Shown: positions 25,250 through 33,159 of the stretch, in pieces
Position numbering within the stretch: the first letter of the stretch is position 1
How the letters are laid out: the number at the start of each line of letters is the position of its first letter
Source of the DNA: VYDC01 sp963667515
Lineage (GTDB): Bacteria > Chloroflexota > Dehalococcoidia > UBA2979
Reading direction: 5' to 3'
DNA: 64,000 bases
Assembly: GCA_963667515.2 (NCBI GenBank)
Contig: CAXXXY010000002.1
Coordinates: 460,612-524,611 of the forward strand
Program-made: the position numbers and the translations under genes
The notes under the pieces: model-generated
Told to the model about the DNA's origin: nothing
Databases searched by the model: none
Seen by the model: only the letters and a program-made list of their open reading frames with translations

Positions 25250-26131
25250 TCACGGGGCGGGGCCCCAGTGCGGCTCGAGCAGGGCGGCGAGGCGGCGGCG
25301 GGTGGCCGCCGGCACCTGCTCGGGCGCCGTCACCAGCGCCGCGGCGAGCGCCGACCCGCAGGCGCAGTCGAGCTCGGCGGGCAGCAGGCGCGCGGCGTGG
25401 CCCACGGCCTCGCGGGCCCGGCTCGCGTTCTCCAGCAGTCGCGCCATCACGATGTCGGCGGAGACGTCGGCCTCGGCCTCGTGCCAGACGTCGTAGTCGG
25501 TGACGAGCGCGAGCTGCGCGTAGCAGAGCTCCGCCTCCCGCGCGAGCTTCGCCTCGGGCAGCGCGGTCATCCCGATCAGCGCGGCCCCCCACGAGCGGTA
25601 GAGCTGCGACTCCGCACGGGTGGAGAACGCCGGCCCCTCGATCGTGACGAGCGTGCCGCCGCGATGCACGGTGAAGCCCGCCTCCTCGCCCGCCGCGGCG
25701 AGCGCCCCCGAGAGCGCGGGGCAGAAGGGGTCGGCGAAGGCGACGTGCGCCACCAGCCCGTCGCCGAAGAACGTGGAGCGGCGGCCGCGGGTGCGGTCGA
25801 TGAGCTGGTCGGGGACCGCCGCGTGCAGCGGCGCGTAGCCCTCCTGCAGCGAGCCCACCGCCGAGATCGCGAGCACGCGCCGCACGCCGAGTTGCTTCAG
25901 CGCGTAGACGTTGGCGTGCGAGGGCAGCTCGCCGGGGAGCAGCCGGTGGCCTTCGTCGTGGCGGGATATGAAGGCGACGCGCCGGCCGTGCAGCGTGCCC
26001 ACCGTGACCGGCGAGGAGGGATCGCCGAACGGCGTCGACAGCTGCAGGCGCTCGGCGCCCGTCAGCTCCGCGAGCTCGTAGAAGCCGGAGCCGCCGATCA
26101 CGCCGATCTCGACGCCGGCCTCCCGTGCCAC
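25250..26131 (-). CDS. mtnP: S-methyl-5'-thioadenosine phosphorylase
   Basis: This enzyme splits methylthioadenosine into adenine and methylthioribose 1-phosphate, salvaging a by-product of S-adenosylmethionine use. The N-terminal GVIGGSGFYEL, the phosphate-binding FISRHDEGHR (family usually SRHGxGH), TIEGPAFSTRAES and GMTALPEAKLAREAELCYA identify the purine nucleoside phosphorylase family, MTAP branch. GTG 26131 was chosen for its GGAGGAG site and normal length (293 residues). The neighbouring apt would reuse the adenine released. Confidence 0.9.
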   Translation of the reverse strand: MAREAGVEIGVIGGSGFYELAELTGAERLQLSTPFGDPSSPVTVGTLHGRRVAFISRHDEGHRLLPGELPSHANVYALKQLGVRRVLAISAVGSLQEGYAPLHAAVPDQLIDRTRGRRSTFFGDGLVAHVAFADPFCPALSGALAAAGEEAGFTVHRGGTLVTIEGPAFSTRAESQLYRSWGAALIGMTALPEAKLAREAELCYAQLALVTDYDVWHEAEADVSADIVMARLLENASRAREAVGHAARLLPAELDCACGSALAAALVTAPEQVPAATRRRLAALLEPHWGPAP

Positions 26132-26247
26132 GCGCGCTCCTCCATCGCCCCCGCGGGGCCCCTCGTGCCGCGCGGCGCGCGAGGCGCAGCCGCTCGCCGC
26201 TCCACGAGGCACAGGATAGCGGGGCGCTCCCGCTCGCACAGCGGGCG

Positions 26248-26778
26248 CTAGTAGTCGACGAGCGCGAAGACGGGCGCGTCGGTGAGGTGCTCGCGGCCGT
26301 GCAGCTCGGCGAGCTCGATGAGGAAGACGTAGCCCGCGGGCTCCCCGCCCAGCTCGCGCACCAGCTGCGAGGCCGCCGCCGCCGTGCCGCCCGTCGCCAG
26401 CAGGTCGTCGACCACGACCACGCGCCGCCCCTCCACGGAGGGGTCGCGGTGCAGCTCCAGCGAGGCGGCGCCGTACTCCAGCTCGTAGGCCACGGAGGCG
26501 AAGGCGGCGGGCAGCTTGCCGGGCTTGCGCATCGGCACGAAGGGGAGCCCGAGCCGCTCGGCGACGGGCACGCCGAAGATGAAGCCGCGCGCCTCGATGC
26601 CCGCGATCAGCGTGGCGCCCATGCCCCGCGCCGCCTCGGCCAGCGCGTCGTTCGCCGCGCGCAGCGCCGCCGGGTCGTGCAGCAGCGGCGTGATGTCGCG
26701 GAAGAGGATGCCCGGCGCCGGGAAGTCGGCGATCGCGCGGATCCGCTCGCGCACGGTGTCCACGTCGAGGCTCGTCAT
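26248..26778 (-). CDS. apt: Adenine phosphoribosyltransferase
   Basis: Apt (176 residues) makes AMP from adenine and PRPP. It shows FPAPGILFRDITPLL near residue 17, the GIEARGFIFG loop, PMRKPGKLPA and the PRPP-binding VVVVDDLLATGGTA. ATG 26778 gives the normal N-terminus; the frame extends upstream into low-complexity sequence. It heads the leftward mtnP-GNAT-ahcY-metK group and completes purine salvage from methylthioadenosine. It diverges from the methyltransferase gene at 26904. Confidence 0.95.
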   Translation of the reverse strand: MTSLDVDTVRERIRAIADFPAPGILFRDITPLLHDPAALRAANDALAEAARGMGATLIAGIEARGFIFGVPVAERLGLPFVPMRKPGKLPAAFASVAYELEYGAASLELHRDPSVEGRRVVVVDDLLATGGTAAAASQLVRELGGEPAGYVFLIELAELHGREHLTDAPVFALVDY

Positions 26779-26903
26779 GGGCGGATGCTCCCGGCGTGCC
26801 GGCGGCGCGTCAACCCTCGGGGTCGCCGCCGCCGGGCGTTCGCGGGCCAGGCGGGCGCCCCGCGGGGGCGCTCCCGGCATCGGCAGCGTGTAGCATCGCC
26901 GCC

Positions 26904-27758
26904 GTGGACCGCGCCGCCCCAGCGACCGCCCCCGCCCGACCGCGCCGCACCGCGCGAGGCGTCGCCGACCCCTTCGCCGAGCTCGCGCCGCTCTACGACC
27001 TCGACGTTCTCGGCTACGACGCCGACATCGAGCTGTACGCCGCGCTCGCCGAGCAGGCCGGCCGCGGCGCGCGACCCGCCCGCGTGCTGGAGCTGGGCTG
27101 CGGCACCGGCCGCGTGGCGGCGGCGCTGGCGGCGGAGGGCCACCCCGTGGTCGCGGTCGACGCCAGCGAGCCGATGCTCGCGCGCTGCCGGGAGCGCTGC
27201 GCCGCGCTCCCCGCGCGCTGCCTGCGCGGCGACATGCGCGCGCTCGACCTCGGCGAGCGCTTCCGCCTGGTGCTCGTGCCGCTGGGCGGGCTGGAGCACA
27301 TGCAGAGCGCCGAGGAGCTGACGCAGGCGCTCGCGACGGTCGAGCGCCACCTCGCGCCGGGCGGGCTCGCCGTCGTGGACGTGGCCGCGCCGCAGCCCGA
27401 GGACCTCGCCCTCGGCGCGCAGCCGCTGGTCGAGCACTGGACGCGCGAGCTGGCGGCCGCCGGCGGCGCTCCCGCGGCGCGCGTGACGAAGCTCGTCTCG
27501 GTGGAGGCGCGGCCGGCGCAGGGGCTGCGGCAGGTGACCTGGCACTTCGACGTGCAGCCCGCGGGGGAGGCGCTGCGCCGCGTCACGGTGCGCTTCCCGC
27601 TGCGCATGATCACGGCCGGCGAGCTGGAGCTGGCGGCGTCGCTCGCGGGGCTGCAGGTGACAGGGTGGCACGGCGACTACTCGCTCTCGCCGCTCGACGA
27701 CGGCGACGAGCGCATCATCGCCACGCTGCGGCGGGCGCGCCGGCAGGGCCCGCGATGA
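26904..27758 (+). CDS. Class I SAM-dependent methyltransferase
   Basis: The 284-residue protein has a Rossmann-type methyltransferase core: motif I LELGCGTGRVAAALAAEG at about residues 65-82, an acidic VVAVDASEPML in motif II, and GDMRALDL for motif III. The substrate cannot be inferred. It resembles small-molecule methyltransferases of the Methyltransf_25 type. GTG 26904 is the start; 125 bases separate it from the divergent apt gene, enough for two promoters. Confidence 0.85.
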   Translation: MDRAAPATAPARPRRTARGVADPFAELAPLYDLDVLGYDADIELYAALAEQAGRGARPARVLELGCGTGRVAAALAAEGHPVVAVDASEPMLARCRERCAALPARCLRGDMRALDLGERFRLVLVPLGGLEHMQSAEELTQALATVERHLAPGGLAVVDVAAPQPEDLALGAQPLVEHWTRELAAAGGAPAARVTKLVSVEARPAQGLRQVTWHFDVQPAGEALRRVTVRFPLRMITAGELELAASLAGLQVTGWHGDYSLSPLDDGDERIIATLRRARRQGPR

Positions 27759-27798
27759 GGCGCCCGACGAGGGCCGCGCGTGCGTCCCGCGTGAGGGG

Positions 27799-28839
27799 GT
27801 GGCCGTGGCGGTGATCGCCCTCGACGCGATGGGCGGCGACCACGCGCCCGACGTGACGGCGGCGGGCGCGCTGCGCGCCGCGGCCGCGGGCGTCGAGGTG
27901 GCGCTGGTCGGCGACGAGGTGGCGGTCGCGGCCGCCCTCGATCGCGCGCTCCAGGCGGCCGGCGAGCGCGAGGGCGAGCTGCGCGCGGCCCGCGCGCGGC
28001 TGCGCCTGGTGCACGCCCCCGACCGCATCGGCATGGGCGAGCACGCGGCGCGGGAGGTGCGCTCGCGGCGCGAGTCCTCCATCTACGTGGGCACGGAGCT
28101 GGTGAAACGCGGCGAGGCCGACGCCTTCGTCTCCGCGGGCAACACCGGCGCGGTGCTCGCCACGGCGCTCGTCGTGCTGGGGCGGATCGCGGGGGTGGAG
28201 CGGCCCGCGCTGGGCGCGGTGCTGCCCGCGATGAGCGGCCCGCGACTGCTGGTCGACGCGGGCGCGAACGCGGAGTCGCGGGCCTCGCACCTGGTGCAGT
28301 TCGCGCTGCTGGGCGACGCCTACGCACGCGCCGCGCTGGGGGTGGAGCGCCCGCGCGTCGCGCTGCTCTCGATCGGCGAGGAGGCGAGCAAGGGCTCGCC
28401 GACCATCGTGGAGGCGCACGCGGCGCTCGCCGAGTCGGAGCTGCACTTCGTCGGCAACGTCGAGGGCCGCGACCTGACGGCGACCAACGTCGCCGACGTG
28501 ATCGTCGCGGACGGCTTCTCCGGCAACCTCGCGCTCAAGTCCATCGAGGGCGTGATCGCGATGCTGTGGGAGGAGCTGGCCGCCGTGGCCCGTTCCTCGT
28601 GGCGTGGCCGCCTCGGCGGCGTGCTGCTGATGCCGCGGCTGCGCGCCACCCGCGATCGGCTGGACTACCGCCGCTACGGAGGCGCGCCGCTGCTGGGCGT
28701 GAAGGGGCTCGTCTACGTGGGGCACGGCCGCTCGGACGCGCGCGCGATCGAGAGCGCGCTGCTCAGCGCGTCGGAGGGCGTGCGGGCCGGGGTGCTGGCG
28801 GCGCTGTCGGGCTCGGTGGGGGCGCCGCGCGTGTCGTAG
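27799..28839 (+). CDS. plsX: Phosphate acyltransferase PlsX
   Basis: PlsX (346 residues) makes acyl-phosphate from acyl-ACP for membrane phospholipid synthesis and works at the membrane surface. The N-terminal IALDAMGGDHAPDV is diagnostic. NTGAVLATALVVLGRI, and GNVEGRDLTATNVADVIVADGFSGN are conserved. GTG 27799 or GTG 27805 could start it. The usual partners fabH/fabD/acpP are not adjacent. Confidence 0.95.
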   Translation: MAVAVIALDAMGGDHAPDVTAAGALRAAAAGVEVALVGDEVAVAAALDRALQAAGEREGELRAARARLRLVHAPDRIGMGEHAAREVRSRRESSIYVGTELVKRGEADAFVSAGNTGAVLATALVVLGRIAGVERPALGAVLPAMSGPRLLVDAGANAESRASHLVQFALLGDAYARAALGVERPRVALLSIGEEASKGSPTIVEAHAALAESELHFVGNVEGRDLTATNVADVIVADGFSGNLALKSIEGVIAMLWEELAAVARSSWRGRLGGVLLMPRLRATRDRLDYRRYGGAPLLGVKGLVYVGHGRSDARAIESALLSASEGVRAGVLAALSGSVGAPRVS

Positions 28840-28855
28840 CGCTCGGCGCCGGCCC

Positions 28856-29212
28856 TCACTCCATCACGACGCGAAAGCCGAGAGCTTCGAGGTGCGCGTA
28901 CGTGTAGGCGCGATCGAAGATGACCTCGCCCGCAGGCGTTATCGCGCGGAAGCGAGCGGGGAACGATTCTGCGCTCCCGAAGCCAATCGTCTCGGAGCCA
29001 CCCGGCTCGAGCGGCTCTTCCGCCCCCGGCGCCGGGACGCGCGACGGCTCCCCGTAGCCCACCATGACGAAGACCGGCCGGCCCGTCCGGTTGTCGAGCC
29101 GGACTTCGGGGAACGTGTCGCCCGTGTCGCAGCCCGCGGCGAGGAGCGCGACGCAGCAGAGCAGTCCGAGCAGGGCGAGCGGCGAGCGGCGGTCAGCGAT
29201 CGGAGCCCTGAT
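28856..29212 (-). CDS. Putative lipoprotein, start uncertain
   Basis: The protein has a lipoprotein signal (LALLGLLCCVALLAAGCD) with a lipobox cysteine, then about 85 residues with NRTGRPVFVMVGYGEPSRVP. The function is unknown. No ATG, GTG or TTG exists in frame between the csoR stop and the signal sequence; the coordinate given uses an ATC codon. Either a rare start codon is used, translation is coupled to csoR, or the 5' end is damaged. Confidence 0.55.
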   Translation of the reverse strand: MRAPIADRRSPLALLGLLCCVALLAAGCDTGDTFPEVRLDNRTGRPVFVMVGYGEPSRVPAPGAEEPLEPGGSETIGFGSAESFPARFRAITPAGEVIFDRAYTYAHLEALGFRVVME

Positions 29213-29234
29213 GACGCACCCAAGGCCGAGCGCG

Positions 29235-29567
29235 CTACTCGCGGTCGAGGGGGATCGCCTCGGCCGCCCCGTGCGCGTCGCCGAGGCCCAGCCCGCCAGA
29301 GCCGGGGGCGAAGCGCCACCACAGCCGCATCGAGTCGCGTAGCGCCTCCACCTGCTCGGTCGTGCTCTCGCCCGAGATGCAGCTGCCGAGGTGCACGTCG
29401 AGCACGAGAGCACCGACCGTGTCCACGCCGGAGCGCACGGCCATCAGCTGCGTGACGACCTCCTCGCAGGAGCGGTCCTCGTCCAGCATTTTGGTGATGC
29501 CGCGGATCTGCCCCTCGATGCGGCGCAGCCGCGCGCGCATCTGGTCCGGATTGCCGCTCTCGCTCAT
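29235..29567 (-). CDS. CsoR/RcnR-family metal- or sulfur-sensing repressor
   Basis: This 110-residue all-helical repressor matches the DUF156 family (MRARLRRIEGQIRGITKML near residue 10). The sensing residues Cys34, His59 and Cys63 are all present, in the spacing of copper-type CsoR; persulfide sensors of the family lack the His in some cases. It has a Gly/Ala-rich C-terminal tail. A CsoR-like palindrome is in the promoter of the divergent thioredoxin gene (29705-29733), so that gene is its likely target. Confidence 0.9.
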   Translation of the reverse strand: MSESGNPDQMRARLRRIEGQIRGITKMLDEDRSCEEVVTQLMAVRSGVDTVGALVLDVHLGSCISGESTTEQVEALRDSMRLWWRFAPGSGGLGLGDAHGAAEAIPLDRE

Positions 29568-29592
29568 GATTCGTCCTCTGTCCGGCCCCCCG

Positions 29593-29642
29593 CATGGCCC
29601 GCGACACTGATGGCCCGCGACACTGCATGTCCCGCGACACGG
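29593..29642. repeat. Three tandem imperfect 16-17-bp repeats upstream of csoR
   Basis: ATGGCCCGCGACACTG occurs at 29593-29608 and 29609-29624 exactly, followed by a third variant (CATGTCCCGCGACACGG). The array lies 26 bases upstream of the csoR-family start, in its leader or promoter on the minus strand. No protein-coding role is evident. It could be a binding array or replication-slippage product. Confidence 0.6.
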
Positions 29643-29704
29643 CCTCGACCCGCGCCTCGCTCACTGAGTGTGACGGGGCTTCCACTGGCGTGCGCCCTCG
29701 GCGA

Positions 29705-29733
29705 TTGACATACCCCAGAGGGGTATGTAGGAT
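29705..29733 (+). promoter_or_regulatory. Thioredoxin promoter with embedded CsoR-type operator
   Basis: A consensus -35 TTGACA (29705-29710) and a -10 TAGGAT (29728-29733) are separated by exactly 17 bases. The spacer is almost entirely the perfect palindrome CATACCCC-AGA-GGGGTATG (29709-29727). TACCCC...GGGGTA is the known operator type of CsoR-family repressors. A bound tetramer would block RNA polymerase. Transcription would run to trxA with a leader of about 125 bases. Confidence 0.8.
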
Positions 29734-29863
29734 GCTACGTGACCGCTGCGCGCCTGTCAACGACGGGGCCCCGAGCTTCGGATCGGGCGGGCGCGGTGCG
29801 ATGATGACGGCAGAGAGACGCCGGAGCGCCGAGCGCGACCGGCGAGGCACGGAAGGATTGACG

Positions 29864-30190
29864 ATGACTCACCCCGCCGACACGACCGACGGCACCTTCG
29901 AGCAGGACGTGGTGCAGAGCGACGTGCCCGTGCTGGTCGACTTCTGGGCGCCGTGGTGCGGCCCGTGCCGCATGGTCGCGCCGATCATCGAGGAGCTCGC
30001 CGACGAGTACGACGGCCGGGTGAAGTTCGTGAAGCTCAACACTGACGAGAACCCGCGCATCGCCGGCCAGTACGGGATCCGCTCGATCCCGACGCTGCTC
30101 GTCTTCAAGGGCGGGCAGCCGGTGGGGCAGATCGTCGGCTTCCGGCCGAAGAGCGACCTGGCGAAGCACCTGGAGTCCGCTCTGGCCTAG
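29864..30190 (+). CDS. trxA: Thioredoxin
   Basis: Thioredoxin (108 residues) is a small cytoplasmic disulfide reductase. The active site WCGPC has Cys32 and Cys35, and the cis-proline loop SIPTLLVFKGG is present. ATG 29864 has GGAAGGA upstream. It is probably repressed by the neighbouring CsoR-family protein. Thioredoxin reductase and the FTR catalytic subunit lie just downstream, beyond an IS481 copy, so the three likely formed one redox locus before the insertion. Confidence 0.96.
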   Translation: MTHPADTTDGTFEQDVVQSDVPVLVDFWAPWCGPCRMVAPIIEELADEYDGRVKFVKLNTDENPRIAGQYGIRSIPTLLVFKGGQPVGQIVGFRPKSDLAKHLESALA

Positions 30191-30313
30191 CGCCGCCCCG
30201 CCGCTTGCCGTGCGGTCCGCTCGGTCCGCAGGCGTGCGCGGCTCAGCAACGAGCGAGCGGCGGGCCCGGCCCGCCGCTCTGTGCGTCCCGTCGCTCGGTG
30301 CGCGGCGGCTAGG

Positions 30314-31363
30314 TGTAGTTCCCACGTAGGTTGTTGACAGGATGAGGGGCCTCGCCCGCTGCTGTGTGTGACAGCACGGCAGTAGCGAGGAGAGGACACC
30401 CTCATGGCCCATCGTAACGCGCGGCTGACGCCGCTGACCCGACTCGAGCTCGTGCGGGAAGTGGACGCCGGCTGGCCCCAGGCTGAGGTCGCTCGCCACT
30501 TCCGCGTCTCCCGCCACACCGTTGCCAAGTGGCTGGGGCGCTTCCGGGCGGAGGGAGCGGCAGGGCTCGAGGACCGCAGCTCCGCCCCGCGCGCGCATCC
30601 CCGGCGCACGCCGCCCGAGCTGGAGCGACGCATCTGCGCCGTGCGACGCACGCAGGGATTCGGGCCGCATCGCATCCAGTGGGCGCTCGGGGTCGCCCGC
30701 TCCACGGTCTACGCCGTGCTGCGGCGCCGCGGCCTCAACCGGCTCGACCGCCTGCACCGCGTCACCCGGGAGCCGGTCCGCTACGAGCACGACGCCCCCG
30801 GCGACCTGCTGCATCTCGACGTGAAGAAGCTCGGGCGCGTCCCCGAGGGCGGCGGCAAGCGAATGGCGCCTGGCTTCGCCGAGACGCGCTCCGGGCCGCA
30901 TTCGCGGCGTTCGCTGGGGCTGGAGTACCTACACGTCGCCGTCGACGACCACAGCCGTTACGCCTACGTCTCCGTCCTGCCCGACGAGCGTGGCGCGAGC
31001 TGCGCCGCCTTCCTCGAGCAGGCGCTCGCGGCCTTCCGCCGGCGTGGCGTGCGCGTGCGCCGGGTCCTGACCGACAACGCGAAGGCCTACACCGTCGCCC
31101 GCAGCTTCCACGGCGCCGCCGCTGCCGCAGACGTGCGGCTGTCGCACACGCGGCCCTACCGCCCGCAGACGAACGGCAAAGCCGAGCGTTTCATCCAGAT
31201 CCTGCAGAACGAGTGGGCCTACGCCCGCCCCTACCGCTCCAACGCCGAGCGGCTGCGCCAGCTCCCACGCTGGCTCTACCGCTACAATCACCGCCGACCG
31301 CACGGCGGCGTCGGCGGGGCCGTCCCCGCCTCCCGCCTGTGAACAACCTTCCTGGGTAGTACA
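30314..31363 (+). mobile_element. IS481-family insertion sequence, copy 2
   Basis: This is a 1,050-bp copy with the same TGTA...TACA ends as the others, oriented on the + strand. A perfect 6-bp duplication GCTAGG flanks it (30308-30313 and 31364-31369). The right-hand CTAG contains the TAG stop of the leftward FTR gene, read through its internal TGA. The insertion separates trxA from the FTR gene without breaking either. Confidence 0.95.
30404..31342 (+). CDS. IS481-family transposase (copy 2)
   Basis: The 312-residue transposase is the same as copy 1 apart from Ala instead of Thr in the FRAEGAAGL segment. It has an intact helix-turn-helix and DDE core (VLTDNAKAY, NGKAERFIQ), so the element is probably active or was so recently. 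Confidence 0.93.
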   Translation: MAHRNARLTPLTRLELVREVDAGWPQAEVARHFRVSRHTVAKWLGRFRAEGAAGLEDRSSAPRAHPRRTPPELERRICAVRRTQGFGPHRIQWALGVARSTVYAVLRRRGLNRLDRLHRVTREPVRYEHDAPGDLLHLDVKKLGRVPEGGGKRMAPGFAETRSGPHSRRSLGLEYLHVAVDDHSRYAYVSVLPDERGASCAAFLEQALAAFRRRGVRVRRVLTDNAKAYTVARSFHGAAAAADVRLSHTRPYRPQTNGKAERFIQILQNEWAYARPYRSNAERLRQLPRWLYRYNHRRPHGGVGGAVPASRL

Positions 31364-31364
31364 G

Positions 31365-31922
31365 CTAGGTGAGATCGCGGTCGGCGCGGCCCGTCTTGTC
31401 GATGCGGCGGCCCTGCTTCTCCTCCGCCCGCGTCAGCGCGCGGCCGCGCTCCGGGTGCGGATCGGGCAGCACCCCGTAGATCTCGCCGCCCTCGTGGTCC
31501 TTGGGCAGGTGCTCGGTCACCGGAAGACCTTCCGGCGTGCAGAAGAGCAGTCAGTGGCAGTACTTCCAGCGCTGCATCTCCTCGCAGGGGCAGATCCACG
31601 TGGAGCGGGTCGCCTCCTCCGCCTTGTCCTCGTAGAAGTTGCAGGGGCAGAGCGGGCGCCCGACCTCGTCGATGTGCTTGGCGAGCCCGATCACGAGGAA
31701 CTCGGTGATCTCGCGCTGCGGGTGCAGGTAGGAGCCGCTCTTGCGCGCGAACGACTCGACGAAGCGCCACATCTTCGCGATGTTGCGGGGGTCGGCCTGC
31801 GCGCGGTCGTCGTCGGTGACGCTGTCGAGAGCGTAGGCGTCGCTGCTCGACTCGGATGGGGCGACCGCTTCGGGGGGAGGGTTGGCGCCGCCCGCGCCGT
31901 CGCGCCCGCTGCTCTCGCTCAC
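31365..31922 (-). CDS. Ferredoxin:thioredoxin reductase catalytic subunit, predicted selenoprotein (Sec at TGA 31551-31553)
   Basis: FTR passes electrons from ferredoxin to thioredoxin through a [4Fe-4S] cluster beside a redox disulfide. The frame from GTG 31922 (GGAGGGGAG 6 bases upstream) encodes 185 residues if the TGA at codon 124 is read. The signature is CPC (92-94)-X16-CPC (111-113)-X8-Cys122-His123-TGA. All spacings equal the family's CPC-X16-CPC-X8-CHC, so TGA replaces the second redox cysteine (Cys87 of the Synechocystis enzyme). After it the frame stays open for 61 codons with family-like LLFCTPEGLPVTEHLP, ending at TAG 31365-31367. A hairpin with loop AGGUCU follows the TGA, and a tRNA-Sec gene is at 51.5 kb. 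The alternative is a TGC-to-TGA nonsense mutation. trxB is divergent. Confidence 0.85.
31518..31537 (-). promoter_or_regulatory. Predicted bacterial SECIS hairpin in the FTR gene
   Basis: On the minus strand, 13 bases after the TGA, CGCCGGA pairs with UCCGGUG (7 bp, one G-U). The apical loop is AGGUCU, beginning 20 bases after the TGA. Bacterial SelB-recognised elements have a short stem and a loop with an early G, about 16-37 bases after the TGA; the E. coli fdhF loop has the same AGGUCU sequence. The hairpin lies in coding sequence, as bacterial elements do. A bulged U in the lower stem is not obvious. Confidence 0.75.
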
Positions 31923-32110
31923 GCGCAGCTCCCCTCCCCGGCGTCGAGGCTCGGACAGTGTGGGGAGCACGCGGCGCGCCACGCAAGCGGCCCGTTGACG
32001 GCGCTCACGCCGCGGGCCGCGCACCGTGTGGGAGCGCGCACAGACCCCCGCGCCAGCCCGCCGCACAATGGATAGTGAGCCGGGGAGCCGGGGACGAGGA
32101 GGAGCGCCCG

Positions 32111-33082
32111 ATGGAGGACCGCCCGATGGAGGACCGCCCGATGGAGGAGCCCTTGGACGAGATCGACATCGCGATCGTGGGCGGCGGGCCGACCGGCCTC
32201 GCCGCCGGCCTGTACGCCGCACGCGCGCAGCGGCGCACCGTGCTCTGGGAGCGCGGCGTGCTGGGCGGCCAGATCGCGATCACCGCGCTCGTCGAGAACT
32301 ACCCCGGCTTCCCCGACGGCGTGCAGGGGCCCGATCTCGCCATCGACATGCACCGCCAGGCCGCGAAGTTCGGCATGGAGACGGTCTACGGCGGCGTCGA
32401 GGGGCTGCGCCGCGAGCCGCCGCACTACGTGCTCACGACGCCGGACGGCGAGGTGCGGGCGAAGACCGTGATCATCACCAGCGGGGCGGACCCCGTGAAG
32501 CTCGGCGTGCCGGGGGAGGAGGCGCTGACCGGGCACGGCGTCTCCTACTGTGCCACCTGCGACGCCGCCTTCTTCAAGGAGCAGGTGGTCGCGGTGGTGG
32601 GCGGCGGCGACTCGGCGGTCGAGGAGGCGCTCTTCACGACCCGCTACGCCAGCCGCGTCTACCTGATCCACCGCCGCGAGGAGCTGCGCGCCTCGAAGAT
32701 CCTGCAGCAGCGCGCGCGCGCACACGAGAAGATCGAGCCGATCTGGAACACGGTCGTCGAGGAGGTGCGCGGCGGCGAGAACGGGCAGGTGGCCGCGATC
32801 GCGCTGCGCGACGTGCAGACAGACGAGACGCGCGAGCTCCCCGTCGACGGCGTTTTCATCTTCATCGGCCACCGCCCGAACACGGAGCTGCTGCGCGGGC
32901 TGGTGCCGCTCGACGGCGGCGGGCACGCCTACGTGAACCTGTGGATGGAGACGGAGCAGCCCGGCCTCTTCGTCGCGGGCGACGTGCGCGTGGACTCGGC
33001 GCGCCAGCTCGCCACGGCCACCGGCGACGGCGTGACCGCCGCCATCCGCGCCGAGCACTACCTCCAGCAGCACTTCGACTAG
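32111..33082 (+). CDS. trxB: Thioredoxin-disulfide reductase
   Basis: TrxB (323 residues) reduces thioredoxin with NADPH via FAD. The FAD-binding GGGPTG is at 24-29, the redox CATC at 147-150 and the NADPH-binding GGGDSA follows near 169. The C-terminal FAD contact GLFVAGDVR is intact. The 5' end has three tandem 15-bp units (GCCCGATGGAGGACC type), each with an in-frame ATG (32111, 32126, 32141), so the N-terminus reads MEDRPMEDRPMEEP. ATG 32111 has the best ribosome-binding site (GAGGAGGAG). Confidence 0.95.
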   Translation: MEDRPMEDRPMEEPLDEIDIAIVGGGPTGLAAGLYAARAQRRTVLWERGVLGGQIAITALVENYPGFPDGVQGPDLAIDMHRQAAKFGMETVYGGVEGLRREPPHYVLTTPDGEVRAKTVIITSGADPVKLGVPGEEALTGHGVSYCATCDAAFFKEQVVAVVGGGDSAVEEALFTTRYASRVYLIHRREELRASKILQQRARAHEKIEPIWNTVVEEVRGGENGQVAAIALRDVQTDETRELPVDGVFIFIGHRPNTELLRGLVPLDGGGHAYVNLWMETEQPGLFVAGDVRVDSARQLATATGDGVTAAIRAEHYLQQHFD

Positions 33083-33159
33083 CGGCGCCCCGCCATCCCG
33101 ACGATTCGCGGCTGAGGGCGCATCCCTGCGCGACCGATGATCGCGGGGGGGATCGTCCG

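Noticed and set aside
30529..31359. Alternative 276-codon frame inside each IS481 copy as a second IS gene
   Set aside because: It is a low-complexity Arg/Ala/Pro frame in another phase of the transposase gene, with no family resemblance.
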